Shown here piece after piece: positions 34,266 through 45,663 of a stretch of DNA of 64,000 bases. The position numbers were made by a program, and so were the translations under genes. This stretch comes from Acanthopleura granulata (lineage: Eukaryota; Mollusca; Polyplacophora; Chitonida; Chitonidae). Within the stretch, counting starts at the first letter, position 1; each line of letters opens with the position of its first letter. The stretch lies in the NCBI GenBank assembly GCA_016165875.1, contig JABBOT010000005.1:16827896-16891895 (forward strand), read 5' to 3'. Under the pieces are notes generated by a model that saw only the letters and a list, made by a program, of their open reading frames with translations, searched no databases and was not told where the DNA came from.

Positions 34266-35625
34266 TGTTTGTTTGTTTGTTTATTCACCGAAAAGAAAAC
34301 AAGCATTGACAAATATTAAATGAACATAGCGGCGGGAATAAAGTCCAATGGACCTATCCCGGATCTATCCCGCTATTTGAAATACATAAGTAAATATATG
34401 GTCATGAAAGGTAATAAACAATTTACACACAATTTTTATAGGTAAAATCAGCGCTATTTTAACAACCAGACTGCTCTTACAAAGGATCAGTATTCAGTAA
34501 AACATTGCTACAAGTATTGCAACAATCCTGTATAAACAGATCCATCGAGGCTGAAATTTGATAATATTATGTTACACTGGCTGTTTTCTGGATGTAACTT
34601 AAGTGATGTGTACATGATAAACATACAGCGTTGTCTGACTTATATTGAGCTGAAGCGTTCAAATTGCTCAGTAGCTGAAATGCATATTACGAAATATAGT
34701 TTAAAGTGTTACAGACTGAGACAATTAGCTCATATCTGTTGTACTATTATCGTTGACCTAAAAGAAATTCTCTTATCTTTGACTTGAAAAGGGACAGAGA
34801 GTCGATGGATTTAAGACCCGTATTCAGCTTATTCCATTCTTGCGGGCCATGAATACAGTAGAAGGAATGATTGGAAGTGAAGAAAAGTTAAGTCTATGAG
34901 TCCTAGTTGGGATGTTATGAAAGGCAGATTGTCGGATGAAGATTCCACGGACGCTGGGCGGTAGCAGTTCTGGATTGTAGATATATTTGTGACAGATCTG
35001 CAAACTTGAGTACAACCCAAGTGAATTTATGCTCAGAATTTTCAGTTGATGAAAGAGAGGAGCAGTATGTTCCAGTCTGCGGGACAAGGTAATTATTCTA
35101 ATCGTACGCTTTTGTAGAGGGATAGGTGGACTGAGATGAATTATGTGAGTGTTTCGCCACAATGAAATAGCCGAAGAGACGTAGGGATACATCGATGAAT
35201 AATATAGGATAAGCAAGGTTTGTTTATTAACGTTATTTTTTATGTGATTCAAAACACCTATATTTTTGGATACTTTTTTTTGCATATGAAGTGAATATGT
35301 GGCTTCCAAGAAAATGTATTGTTGAAAATAACGCCATGAAATTTTATTTCAGATACCGATGGGATTTCAGTACCGCCCAGTATGCGAGGAGGAATTACAT
35401 TGGATGGACGCTTGAGCATCATAAACTTAGGTTTTAAGATGTTAAGTGAGAGCCCGTTGGCTCACAACCAAGCGTGAACTTTATGTTCTTCGGATGTCAT
35501 TATTTGGACAGCCTCACTTGGATTATCAGAAGATGTACAGATACAAGTGTCGTTAGCGAATAGAATATATTTAAGAATGTCAGAGGATTTTGTTATGTCA
35601 CTGAAGAGTCCATTTTTGCGTGTTT
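34266..35625 (-). pseudogene. Broken non-LTR retrotransposon (LINE) reverse transcriptase, 5'-truncated
   Basis: The minus strand encodes the C-terminal half of a non-LTR reverse transcriptase. Landmarks in order are KYILFANDTCIC (the FADDT catalytic box with Asp changed to Asn), a stop codon in AWL*ANGLSLN, FMMLKRPSN, IKFHGVIFNNTFSWKPHI, then after a frame change at an A8 run (35,272-35,279) KVSKNIGVLNHIKNNV, LLILYYSSMYPYVSSAISLW, LQKRTIRIIT, HTAPLFHQLKILSINSLGLY. After another frame change near 34,845 comes GPQEWNKL and the family-typical end at TAA 34,747-34,749. The 3' flank runs to an (AAAC)n tail at 34,266-34,282. It is CR1/L2-like in general form; the clade was not resolved. The longest open piece is 34,824-35,309. 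With a stop, two frame changes and a lost catalytic Asp it is dead. Confidence 0.88.
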
Positions 35626-36229
35626 CGATAATGTAGTGTTACTTCTGTCACAACTGTCCGCATGCTATTAGGGTATATGAATAGTCACATAAAGTATTGG
35701 TCAACACTATTAGGAAGAATTGCCATATCAGTCTTATGGAAACCTCTAGATGTCGTCCGGTGTCCATGTAGTATGTTCCTGCTGCCTACTGGAAAATATC
35801 GGGATATGGGATGTAGTTCGGTTTCCACTTACCGTCACTTCAGATTAAACGCCTTCATGCTAAGTTTCTTAAACTTTACAATGTGTACAGCTCTCTTGCT
35901 ATAGTAATATGGACGGAGTATATAGAATCTCTGGTACTCTGCTTCGTAAGTGTGTCTATTTTACTTAACGACAAGGGGCCATATATTGATCATGTTCAGT
36001 ATGATCGTCACTGTTGCAATCAAACCGCAACTGAGATGCGTATTTGATTGACATCATTGGAAGCTGTTGACTGCTTCTGTTTGCATGAATGCTTGCTTCG
36101 TGAAACAGGCCCCAGTGGGTTAATCTGCATCGCATTCGAACAAGATTCGAATAAAAAACGTCTCTGGCCTTTGACCTGTCGTCTACGTATCCAGAGTGTG
36201 ATGTCTTGTTTGGGTGCAGTAACATTTTT

Positions 36230-36464
36230 TTTGGTTTATTTCATTGGTGTTTTACGTCGTACTCAAGGATATTACACTTAAGGCGGCGAGCATTGTGGTG
36301 GGAGAAAATCGGACGGCCCAAAAACCCACGGACATCCGCTGGTTGCTTGCAGGCCTTCTCATGTACTCATAGTCAGTATGAGCTGGACTTGAACTCACAG
36401 TGACCGCAATGTTGAGGGGCTCCTATGTCATTAGCAAGCGAGCCACTTCTGCCATGGAGGCCCT
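36230..36464 (-). mobile_element. tRNA-derived SINE (family 1), near full length
   Basis: The reverse of family 1: 'ttcattggtgttttacgtcg', tactcaaggatattacactt, 'ggcggcgagcattgtggtgg', 'ctggttgcttgcaggccttc', 'gagctggacttgaactcaca' and a head ending tctgccatggaggccct. The pyrimidine-rich tail and low divergence suggest moderate age. No clear target duplication. Confidence 0.85.
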
Positions 36465-36527
36465 ATTGAGATATAACCCATGCACAGTTGTAACTGGAAA
36501 TGGAGTTGTGCAAGACGTGTTGTGACA

Positions 36528-36729
36528 GGCGTAGACAATAGACCCCGTGCTTCAGTCAACCACAGCATTGCTTTCGTCGACGCCGGTCAGCCTTTGAATA
36601 ATGAGGTTCGTGGTTCGAATCTCGCTCGCGAGAGTTCGGCTTTTTCACCTTCAAAAACAGGTTTTGTCGAATTAAGTGAAGTATTCTTGAGTAAGGGGTT
36701 CAACACCAAATAAATAAATAAATAAATAA
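36528..36729 (+). mobile_element. Chimeric SINE: different tRNA-like head on a family-1 tail
   Basis: The head is unlike family 1. It contains gtggttcgaatctcgctc, a good B-box in a GC-rich setting. The last 60 bases, 'aagtgaagtattcttgagta' then 'aggggttcaacacc' and (AAAT)n, are the family-1 3' end. SINEs that share a 3' end but differ in head are usually thought to use the same LINE partner. The left boundary is approximate. Confidence 0.6.
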
Positions 36730-36734
36730 GATCA

Positions 36735-38555
36735 CTTATATGTTTACCGGGGAAATACCAGAGGTTAACCTTTGCGTTAACATCAAACTTAAGTACATAG
36801 TCCTATACTACAGTGTTTGTGCTAACATTAATTTTCATGGATATCATACAGAAAAGAAAAGGACCCAAAATCCAGGTGTATGGATCTATTGTATTTATTT
36901 CTCCAGATTTGAACATCCACTTTTGTGCTTATCTTTGGGTGGTCTTCACAAATATACACTGAGGAGGAGAAATGGGGGATGACAACCGCTGTTACGGTAT
37001 ATTGAACTCAAAAAGTGTTACAAAGCTAGCTGTAGCCCATGCCTCGCGCGCGCCAACGCGCGCAACTTCCATGTGCAGTGAGCTTGTTGTTCGCCTTTGA
37101 CGGTACAAGTTGCATTAAATGGAGAATGCGAAACTACCTGACATGCAGACCAAATAAATTCCACGTTTATTACAGATAGTGTCCCACTGATATTCCAACT
37201 GTACATACATGATACAGGAAAGGTTGATATATATATACATATATTTTTTTATATAAGGTGTATATATAATTATAATAATAATACACTACAGTTAGGGAAA
37301 TTTCCCAAACTTCAGAATATTGACAGTTTTCTTTGTTAGTAATATATATACGTATGTTTTCGTATGTATACATATATATATATGTATATATATATTATTA
37401 CACTTCACTCAGACAGCATCGCCCGATATATATCCAAATTATTATTTTATACACAGGGAAGAGGCGCGAGTGGTAAGACGACGTCAAGTCATACACATAA
37501 GTTATGCATTGATCAAAACAAACCAAGTGAGAACATTTCAGTACAAAAAAAATCCATGTCCAAAATGCAAAGATGATATACAGAAATAAAAACAATCACT
37601 ATAAAAAGACAACGGAAAAAATGTCAACAAAAACAATATTTAACAGACTAATCCAACCAATGTACGAGTACCGACAAATTAAGCAACTCTTTGTGTCGAA
37701 GATCATGAAGTGCCTTGTAATAACTGTTTCGCACAGCAAAGCTATAGTATAACAAGAATAATACGGACAAGGATCAAGCTAACCCGGAGCTGCTAAGCAC
37801 AACAATTGTAAGTTTACAAGTCACCATGCCTCGGAAGACAAAAGAAACCAAACCAAGTAATTAAATATAGTATAACCATAAATAATGATAACAGAATGTA
37901 ACAAGAAATGTAAGTAATGTGACTGTCTACGTGTAGCGTCGAAATAATGACGCCCTACATAATGACACCAAGAGACTGGTCTTGCATGCGTCAATGAATT
38001 TTACATATAGTTGACACATAAGTCATTCAATTCCTCTTTGTGTAAAAAATGGATGCCTAGCGGAAATGGTACTAATTCAAAAACCCACAACACCATCTAC
38101 ATGGGATCCGTGCTGCATGTACGCCATGGATGAAGAGATCCACAGTTTTTTAAGATTCTTACCATATTTATATCAAACACAGAAGGCTTGTATTGAAGCT
38201 TTCTTTCGTCATTTTCGGCAGAAATTATTCCCGAAAAAACAGTTGGCGTCAATATTATTTCAGACAAAGAATAAAAAAATTCAGAAGAAGCGATTTCGTT
38301 CCTCACTTGTGCGATGGTACATTATATAACTTTCTATAAATAGGATTTCCTCCAGTTTTGAATCATATCAAAACTTTTCGACAGACAACCTACACCCACT
38401 GGACATATTATAATTGGACATAACTGAACTTCATCACTTGAATACATAAGGTGCCAGAAGCCGATAGGAGAGTGCAGCAGGTTTATAATGCTTTCATCTA
38501 GCTTCCAAATACTAAAATTAGATTTGTCTCAAGCAACATTTTGCCAAAATATTGT
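36735..38555. other. Unassigned intergenic stretch with TA microsatellites
   Basis: (TA)n runs lie at about 37,228-37,275 and 37,345-37,395. Overlapping ORFs on both strands (62-89 codons) are unrecognisable. No transposon seen. Confidence 0.5.
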
Positions 38556-38559
38556 CTTT

Positions 38560-39932
38560 TATTATTCTGGATCGTAAATTAGTGAGTATAGGCACATATA
38601 TTGCACGGCCTGCTATATAAAGATGTCAACCTACAACGAAATTGGAAAATATATGGTTCATTTCCTTCGATCGAGCGTTTCTAAGGAGAGTTAGGAGACA
38701 AGTCTGGCTTTAAAGTTCCTATTGACAAGGAGGATAGTAATGTTTTCAGTGATCTGAGACATTGGCAGCGCACTCCACGCCGACGCCTCCGCCAAAAGAA
38801 CTAGGTCCCTGAGATAGATCTGAGGAAAACATGATAAAAGAAGAAATACATGTAGTTTTGAAGATATTGATGATGAATGGGAAAAACTGGGAAAAGTCAA
38901 TGGATGTTTATAATGCTCATCAATGAAAGTTTGTTGTGAATAATTAAACGTACAGGACGATGAAACATGCTCACAAAGACTCGGCGTTTTTAAAAGAGTA
39001 TTACAGTAAAATTTTACTGGATTTCCGGCACAACACAGAAACGAGCACGGAGGAACAGCACCGACATCAGCAGTAAACAGTCAGCAGCTGTTTCATTAGT
39101 GGAGACAATACAAGGGACATGTCAGCGAAAAGCCTTCCATGGCCAACGGAAACAAAGGATTGTGATATCGGATGCGGCAACCGACCAACCAGGTCGAGAC
39201 AAAACATCTGAACAATAAATACAACATGTGTATAAGTAGGCTAAAAGCCGTTCAAAATTACGGGGGAAATTATAGAAAAAAGAAAATATTGAACACCATT
39301 ATACCTCTAACATTTGATACAAACTGGGATGTCCTCATTTCTCCATCGAGTGGTAAAAGTCCATTGGGTTCAAGCTCTCCTGTACGCTACGCGAAACTTT
39401 GAATCAATGACGTTATACTTAAACAATAACAGTCATGTTTTGTAATGGACAATTCCTTGGGGGGAGTGGGGGAGGGGACAGTTTCTTTCAGGGTGCCTCG
39501 GTAGGACACATTGGTCGTTGTTTGTCAGGTAATGTCAGAAGACCCATCTTGACGACAATACACACACCAGCCGCTCGCTGTCCTTGTGCTGGGGTTGTTG
39601 ATATGAAGGTCACGGTCAATGTCAAGGTCAAATGACCTGAATTAAATTATGGGACTGACGACAATCATTCATTCTCATTTCACTTATAAAGATTTTTCTC
39701 TGTAAACGTTTTTCCTTCTCCTCCTCTATCCGGATGAGGATGGTGGGGAGGGGATGGCTTGTCTCCCAGGTGGATGACACAAGAGACATCACGCGACGAG
39801 ACACATCACTAAAGCGTCGAGTCATAATTGGGATACACAAATACATCTCCAGCGTCAAACTGACGCAAATATATAATATAGGAGCCCGTGAAATATATCC
39901 TCCTGCACACACAGGCGACTGGGCAGGTCGTC
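38560..39932 (-). other. Probable ARID3 3' UTR / downstream flank
   Basis: This is sequence immediately 3' of the ARID3 stop. It has no convincing ORF or recognisable transposon. It contains a cluster of nuclear-receptor half sites at 39,605-39,638 and, at the far end, a minus-strand AATAAA at 38,558-38,563 that could serve as the cleavage signal. The extent of the UTR is inferred only. Confidence 0.35.
39605..39638. promoter_or_regulatory. Cluster of nuclear-receptor half-sites
   Basis: The sequence holds TGAAGGTCA at 39,605, TCAAGGTCA at 39,622 and the perfect inverted repeat AGGTCAAATGACCT at 39,625-39,638, all within 34 bases. TCAAGGTCA is the extended half-site preferred by monomeric receptors of the NR5A/ERR type. 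The palindrome has a 2-base spacer. It lies about 300 bases beyond the ARID3 stop. Binding is inferred. Confidence 0.4.
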
Positions 39933-40036
39933 TCAAAGGCGTCTGGGGTGTTGAGCAAACAGTACACCTTGATACATTATACCATTAATCTCCATACTGA
40001 CTACCAGAGAGTTGTCGATTTCACAGCGACCATCAT
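39933..40036 (-). CDS. ARID3: ARID3/dead ringer terminal coding exon (REKLES beta-hairpin and stop)
   Basis: This short last coding exon would escape a simple ORF scan. The first two bases complete an Asn codon begun in the exon at 45,424-45,663. The frame then reads DGRCEIDNSLVVSMEINGIM and YQGVLFAQHPRRL before TGA at 39,933-39,935. SMEINGIMYQGVLFAQ is the conserved beta part of REKLES, so the assignment is firm although the exon lies 5.4 kb from its neighbour. The acceptor has a long pyrimidine tract (…tgtctcttttcag) that ends at 40,037. Only five residues follow the GVLFAQ motif, a much shorter tail than vertebrate ARID3A. An alternative downstream 3' exon is possible, but no in-frame donor is evident before the stop. 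A possible minus-strand AATAAA poly(A) signal lies at 38,558-38,563, about 1.4 kb downstream. Nearer signals were not seen. Confidence 0.93.
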
Positions 40037-42264
40037 CTGAAAAGAGACAAAAAAACAAAAAAACAAAAAACCAACTTTGAGAAAAATACAAAATTCCAGC
40101 AGGTTAAAGAACACAAAATGTTCAGAATTATAGTTTGAATAACATGGTTTCTTGTTAAGTGTGATGATCCCTATCAGATTGAACGGTTATGCCTTTGTAA
40201 TATAGCAACAAACTAACACATCGAACAATAAGCTTCATGACGCTTCACTTCAAGAACATCACGTTTGCCTGTACAGGGCTGTCAATTCCATTGAAACTCA
40301 ACCCTTGTGTTTTTGAACTGCGTTAGATGGTAAATGACGAAAGATATCTTCAGCGTATAAAGTTAGGGTAACGACAAATGCTTCTGTACTCATGTAGACT
40401 ATAAAGCGAACTGTCTCAATCCCCATCTATGTTGTCCACAGGCTGATTTTTAACCGATCTCTTTAGCTAACACCTTTATATGTACCGTATACTATCTAAA
40501 CGATATATTCAGTGAATCATATAAATGTACACACACACACAGAGGCGACAACATGAACAGTCTGTTTTAGTAAACTTGAGGGGTTGTTTTATTTGGCAGC
40601 TATTTTCTGGCATGATGTAATCTGTATACAGCGCTAAAATCAGTTAAAGGATTCCCCGAGCCAGTGTTACAATCCCCACCCTCAGCGCGGTGTATACATC
40701 GACATAACCGAGCTGCTTCACCACATTTGAGTCCGGGACGGAGAAATCGTCAAATATACAAACAAACAGACTGGAAAAGAGGCATAGAGACACGTATATC
40801 TGGAGCTATAAAATACATGAAGGGCTTATATCAAAATGTATACTCGGATTAAAATATTAAAATTGAGTTGAAAGCGGAGTTGGGTTCCACCAGTCACGGT
40901 GACCGAGGCTAGAAGCTCTCTCTCTAATCACTTAATGTTGGCTGACCTCGAAACTAATTATGGACGCTGTGTACATAATGTTTAAATTCTAACAGTAGAA
41001 ATCGGCGTATAAACAACCACCGAAAACACAAGGGGGTGAAATTCAACGATCTTTTCCTTTCATGCCGACTGTTAATTCAACTCCGATGACCGAGACCACG
41101 TTCCGAGGGCTAACAACCGAAGGCGGGCTAAGCCAGCAGGAAGGGAGGGATTTAAGTGCGCCATGTTTCCACTGGCAATCACAAGACACGTGGCCCAGCG
41201 GCCATACAGACGGGAGAAGAAGAGAAAAAAAATTGAAGAAAGACACACAATCTTGAACAAAGCCAGCGCATTTCTTCAAAACGGCATTTACAGAAATCCG
41301 CGATCAAGCAATACTGTTGGTAGAGGAGTTAGATGGAATCTGTCAGCCTGTCTCCCCCAAAACTGGCAGGCTTGTTCACGACCGGACTGCCTCTGAGCAG
41401 GTCGGCTTGTGCAACCTACGTGAATTCTAGCCATATCTTGTCATGTGGATCAAGGCAAACCAAGGCCCAAGTCCGGGAAAACCCCTTCCGACTAACGACT
41501 GACTTAAGTTGGGATTTCTGTCAGATAGCGGGGGATTCCCTTTTTGTGCAAAAACCTGTGGCGATGTCCACAGGCTTGGTGGCTTTCTCAGCACATGTAT
41601 ACATAACTCGAGTTTAGAATGGTACATATGACCAGTGTTCAGCATAATTATACAGAGTTCTTTCTGAACTAATCTGTGTCACCGGTGTGGTTAATAAATA
41701 ATATACAACATTATATTTAAATTGAGAGAGAAAAAAAAAAACAAAACATTTTTGAAGTTTTATTCCATTGCACCCCAACCCCACAACGTACAAACGAACA
41801 GGATAGACTAAATACTACAAAGTATCAGGATGCGGTCCAAGTTAAACGACCGCATGCGTATTAATATTTAACGCACTGAAAGGTATTGAACATACGTTTC
41901 GTGTAAAAAAAGATTCCCATAGACTCCTTATTTTCATTCTTTATTTGTTATTTGGTTTGGGCTTTAGTTTTCGAATGCGAACTTATATCAGCAGATTTGC
42001 CAAGCAGGTGCTCGGCGAGGTCCGGTGGTTCGCACCGGGCTTTGTGTGGTTTCCTTAAATTTTTCAACTGACTGTCGTCATACACAGAAGTTAAATATAC
42101 AAGAACCAATACCAACTTCGCTTAAATGCCATACACGTGTAAACAAATGAGAGACACTGTATGAAGCAGCATGACTCTTCATGCCTCTTTGGCGCAAAGT
42201 TGAAGCCGTATAACGCGATCATAGCCAGAAATGCAGAAATAATTAGACCTTCGACAGTATAGGT

Positions 42265-42312
42265 GTAGGTGTAGAATTCTTCAGTATGGCGTTAAACAAC
42301 AAATAAATCAAA
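42265..42312 (+). repeat. SINE-tail remnant in the last ARID3 intron
   Basis: The words aattcttcagtatggcgtta then aacaacaaataaatc match a common SINE tail form (…ttcagtatggcgttaaacaa). An upstream segment at 42,025-42,060 with 'ggtggttcgcaccggg' could be its degraded head. This is the only SINE-like trace right of 37 kb. Confidence 0.45.
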
Positions 42313-42829
42313 TCTTCGGCGGTATATCAATGAGTATCATCCCTATTGACATCAATCTATATCATAGTATCTTGGTGAAAATCTCAGCAACTGACACCGG
42401 TCGGGTTTCCCTTGTGTCCAGTCCTGTCCTCAGTCTATTATCACCACCAGCGGTCAAGTATGGACAACTTCCACCCGGCGGGTAATTGCTGACGGCCACA
42501 GGCTAGCGCCTTTCCCGATCCAAACACTCCATGGAATGAGATTGGCCGGCATGGTGACAATAGCGGATGATCCGATCAGTGAGATTAGAACTACACACTC
42601 ACGCCCTAGACACACCAACTGACCCAAACGTCCGGCAAGAGAGGTGTGGGACATCAAGGGCTTAATAGCAATCGTGATGGTCAAACTGGCCGGCCGGTAC
42701 TGTTGCTGGACACTGAGGATAATTTTGTCCACAAAGGTGTCGGCACTGACCAGTGGCTATACTGTTTAATTCATAACCTGCCCGATTAAGGAGTCACCTT
42801 AACGATCATGGGGGCCAGACTGCAATTAA

Positions 42830-43070
42830 GTATTTTACAGCTCCAAGTCGGACGGAATAGAAACAAGTTAAGTTAAACAGCCGTTTGGCAAATCTCGATT
42901 ACACCAATTAACATTAAATTATCAAGGCGGCACATACACCATATAATGGCTTTCAACAATTTCCCGACCGTCCCGTTTGCAGAGACAATAATGCCTAAAG
43001 AGACGCCCCGCCTTGACCATATTAGACAATACAGGGTTTGCGCAGATTTCAAAATCTTTTCTTCGGGAAA
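42830..43070. promoter_or_regulatory. Candidate conserved noncoding element
   Basis: The block contains tctcgattacaccaattaac, attaaattatcaagg and ccatataatgg (a CArG-like box) in a repeat-free stretch of the last ARID3 intron. No coding frame was seen. The regulatory role is inferred. Confidence 0.3.
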
Positions 43071-44637
43071 TCATTTGAAAATTTAGAAATGCGTTCACAG
43101 TGGATAACCAATATTACGCAATACAGGGATTACCCGGGATTGTAACCGGAATGAGGGGAGACCTGGCAGTGTTGACACTGTCTGTTACGTATGGATCTTG
43201 GTTACCCAGCCAGCACCACATTATTATAGACCATTATGCTTACAACGAAACGTCTTCACAAGACACATCAGGTTATTCTCGGACAGCCAAAATATGTGCA
43301 ACTACACCGAAGGATTTATTTCAGATTAAGCAATCTTGTTGCCTGAAAACATGACCGCGCTATCAACAACTCTCTTGTTTTGGTAAACTTCACTTGCTAA
43401 GATATGCTTTACTTGCAAGAATCGGCAAAGTGTAATAAAAGTTTAAAAATGACAGCGCATGTGCAACGAAGAGAAAGATAGTTGCGTTAAAAGTTGGTCT
43501 CGATCAGTCTAACACAATAATATAACAGCCCTTCAAGAGGACAATCTGAGATCATCTATAACGTTTAGCCTGTTTCTCTATGGCAGATATCCTTCTAATT
43601 TTTACACTCTACTTTAATTACACAGCCCAACAGTAATTTGCACGAAGTTCTGTCTTTGAGGCTGGCATAACCACCGGAAATCTCCTTTTAACCGCTGAAG
43701 ATCGACATGCAAATGACTCCCTAGATCCTACAATAATTAGCTAAGTGAGGCATCAGATACATCAAATTTCTGTTTGCTTCAAAAACACACACAAAGAAAA
43801 AAAGTTAGCTTGGAAGGACAAGGGTAGTTTTGTTGTTTCTTCTGACACTTGCAAATCAACCCTGGCTTATATTGGCTACTTCATTCACATGGAAATGCAA
43901 CTTGGTGTTTTCCGCGCTGTCGTTTTTCGTAAAAACACTGCCTTGTTTCATCGTTCAACCAAATAATTGGAGGATGATTCGTCAGAGATTAATGCGCATC
44001 CTTTTTGCTGTCCACCATTTGAGCGGGTTTATGGACAGGTGGTAGTCTGCGTTAACCATTCCAAATATTCCCGCTTGCCATCTCAAATCCGTGGTGGTGG
44101 TGGTGGGGCAGGGGGTGGGGGCTTGATTGTTTCCAGTACAGTTCAGCTGTTACCAACACCTCAGTCTCTGACAGCGGCCTTACTCCTGTCTAACCCCACT
44201 ACTCCGATCATACTACAGTTTTAGTATATTTATTTAACAACCATCGCATTCCCCTCCATGTCTAAATCCATTAGTAGGAATTCCTTCCAGAAATTAGGGG
44301 ATACTTCCAAACGATGGTACCGATTAAGACCCAAGGGATGAGAGCCTTTTATGTGAAGGTATTCACTTTGTAGTGAATGATGACCCGCATAAAATCTCCC
44401 CTCACACTTTTAACTCTGTCGTTATCTTAAAAGCCTGAGCGGCAAAATTTAGTCTAGTTTTCTGAAGGAAATTCTGTATTTACCTTTCGGTGAAGGTAGT
44501 ATTCCGATTTAAACTAGGTACTCATAAATGAGCAGCAAAACGAACCTAGTACTCAGAAGAAAATTCTCCAGTTTACTTGGACGATTTGTGCGACATGTAC
44601 TACAATGTGTATTAACAACAAATACTGTCAAGGGCTT

Positions 44638-44850
44638 AAAATTTCGCCCAAAATAGTGAATTTTTAGAGTCAAATTCCTACCTCAAAATATTACTTTTGG
44701 AGCTGAAACTTACATTTTTTCACTAGCATATCAGCCAACCTTCCAAACACACCTCAAATCACCTTTCTACAATCACCTGGACTTTCAGAATAAGGAAGAA
44801 TGAGCAACTTCATCTTGAACGAAATTTTAAGTCATGTATAATATAATCGT
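44638..44850. repeat. Intronic dispersed repeat, copy 1
   Basis: This is one of three diverged copies of a roughly 200-bp repeat. Shared landmarks in order are: 'tttttaga', 'cctcaaaata..acttttgg' or its equivalent, an 'actt(a)cattttt' block, 'ccttccaaac(a)nacc', a 'gaataagg(a/c)aaaa' block and 'aaattt(c/t)aagt'. The related copies are at 53,290-53,490 and 54,715-54,905. No termini, tRNA-like head or ORF was seen, so the class is unknown. Confidence 0.5.
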
Positions 44851-45423
44851 TGCATAGCTTCTGTTGACAAATACCTTATACTGCTACATGGAAAGTAGTC
44901 AAAATATGTGGGGTGGAAAAGTCAGAACTCTTACTGTACTGCTCCAAATTTTAAAACGTGACAAAACAACATTATAGTTTAAATTACTTTCGTTCTGATA
45001 GGCACATTTACTACGGCACTGTGGACAGATGGGAATTCTAAGTACAATACCAGTTGTCTGTTGTATGACACTGTCAGCTGATATCAGTTAACAAGAGAAA
45101 CCCATGTGCCAGATTTAATACACTACAGGTTGTTCTTCTTGGCAGCACATCAGTGCTTTGTGAGAGGCTTATCGTCTAATGAATCACTACCAGCGTTGCT
45201 CTCCATCATGTTATACCAGAATTCAAACAATTATGTTCCATGAGTTTCTCGCATTTGTAACAGGATACCAGGTTCCTTGACGAACCGTACGGGTGGTAGA
45301 AAGCCCAGGACCGAACAGTGCCAGGGCATGCAGTTGAGCAAACAAACAGACGGACAAACAAACAGACGTCCTGGAATTTACCGGACAATATTTCATCGTG
45401 TTTCGCAGTTTCTAGATGCTTAC

Positions 45424-45663
45424 TTCGACTAGTAATCTTGAGGTGACAGCTCGGCATGCCTGCGTGGGCCATCAGACGCTCCTCCTCTGACAAGTACAGC
45501 CTCTTTCTGGGAGGTGCATCCTCTAAAGACGCTGCTCTGGATGCCGCTTCCATTTTCCTGGTGGCCTCTTCCATGGCTCTGGATGCCGCTTCCATGGCTA
45601 TGGCGTCCCTCTCTGACACCCTGATCGGGGTAGGTGTGGGAGGTAGGCTGTCGTCGTCATGAG
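45424..45663 (-). CDS. ARID3: ARID3/dead ringer exon (REKLES domain, helical part)
   Basis: This exon encodes the linker and the first half of the REKLES domain, the ARID3-specific region used for self-association, nuclear shuttling and cofactor contact. The frame opens HDDDSLPPTPTPIRVSERDA, continues through an Ala/Met/Glu/Arg-rich amphipathic stretch with MEAASRAMEEATRKMEAASR, a basic PRKRLY motif, LSEEERLMAHAGMP, and ends LKITSR. This order (Ala-rich helix, Pro-Pro-basic, acidic plus RLM, then K/R-I-T/N-S) matches the family. The acceptor is cttccag before 45,663 and the donor is CGAA|GTAAGC at 45,424. Length is 240 nt: 2 + 79 codons + 1. An exact 18-nt segment coding MEAASR occurs twice, 42 nt apart (45,536-45,553 and 45,578-45,595). 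The open frame continues past the donor into intron and ends at 45,206. That read-through is not expected to be coding. Confidence 0.93.

Larger units (their letters stand above)
40037..45423 (-). other. ARID3 intron between the REKLES exons
   Basis: This is a 5.4-kb intron (GTAAGC donor at 45,423, AG acceptor at 40,037) with no exon I can recognise inside. It holds a short SINE-tail-like remnant at 42,265-42,312, a candidate conserved block at 42,830-43,070, a GC-richer unassigned stretch at 42,400-42,780, and one copy of the intronic dispersed repeat at 44,638-44,850. Confidence 0.8.

Noticed and set aside
36604..36625. tRNA gene (ggttcgaatc B-box)
   Set aside because: No acceptor or anticodon stem can be drawn, and it continues into a SINE body and an (AAAT)n tail.
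40661..40710. Alternative REKLES hairpin exon (minus strand, reads …SVMSMYTPR)
   Set aside because: The resemblance is confined to three residues and the frame stops at once. The true hairpin exon is at 39,933-40,036.
45206..45423. Continuation of the ARID3 exon frame past LKITSR
   Set aside because: A consensus GTAAGC donor follows CGAA, and the next exon at 40,036 joins in phase to the conserved REKLES hairpin. The read-through residues show no family similarity.
45456..45662. 68-codon plus-strand ORF
   Set aside because: It is the antisense shadow of the ARID3 REKLES exon.
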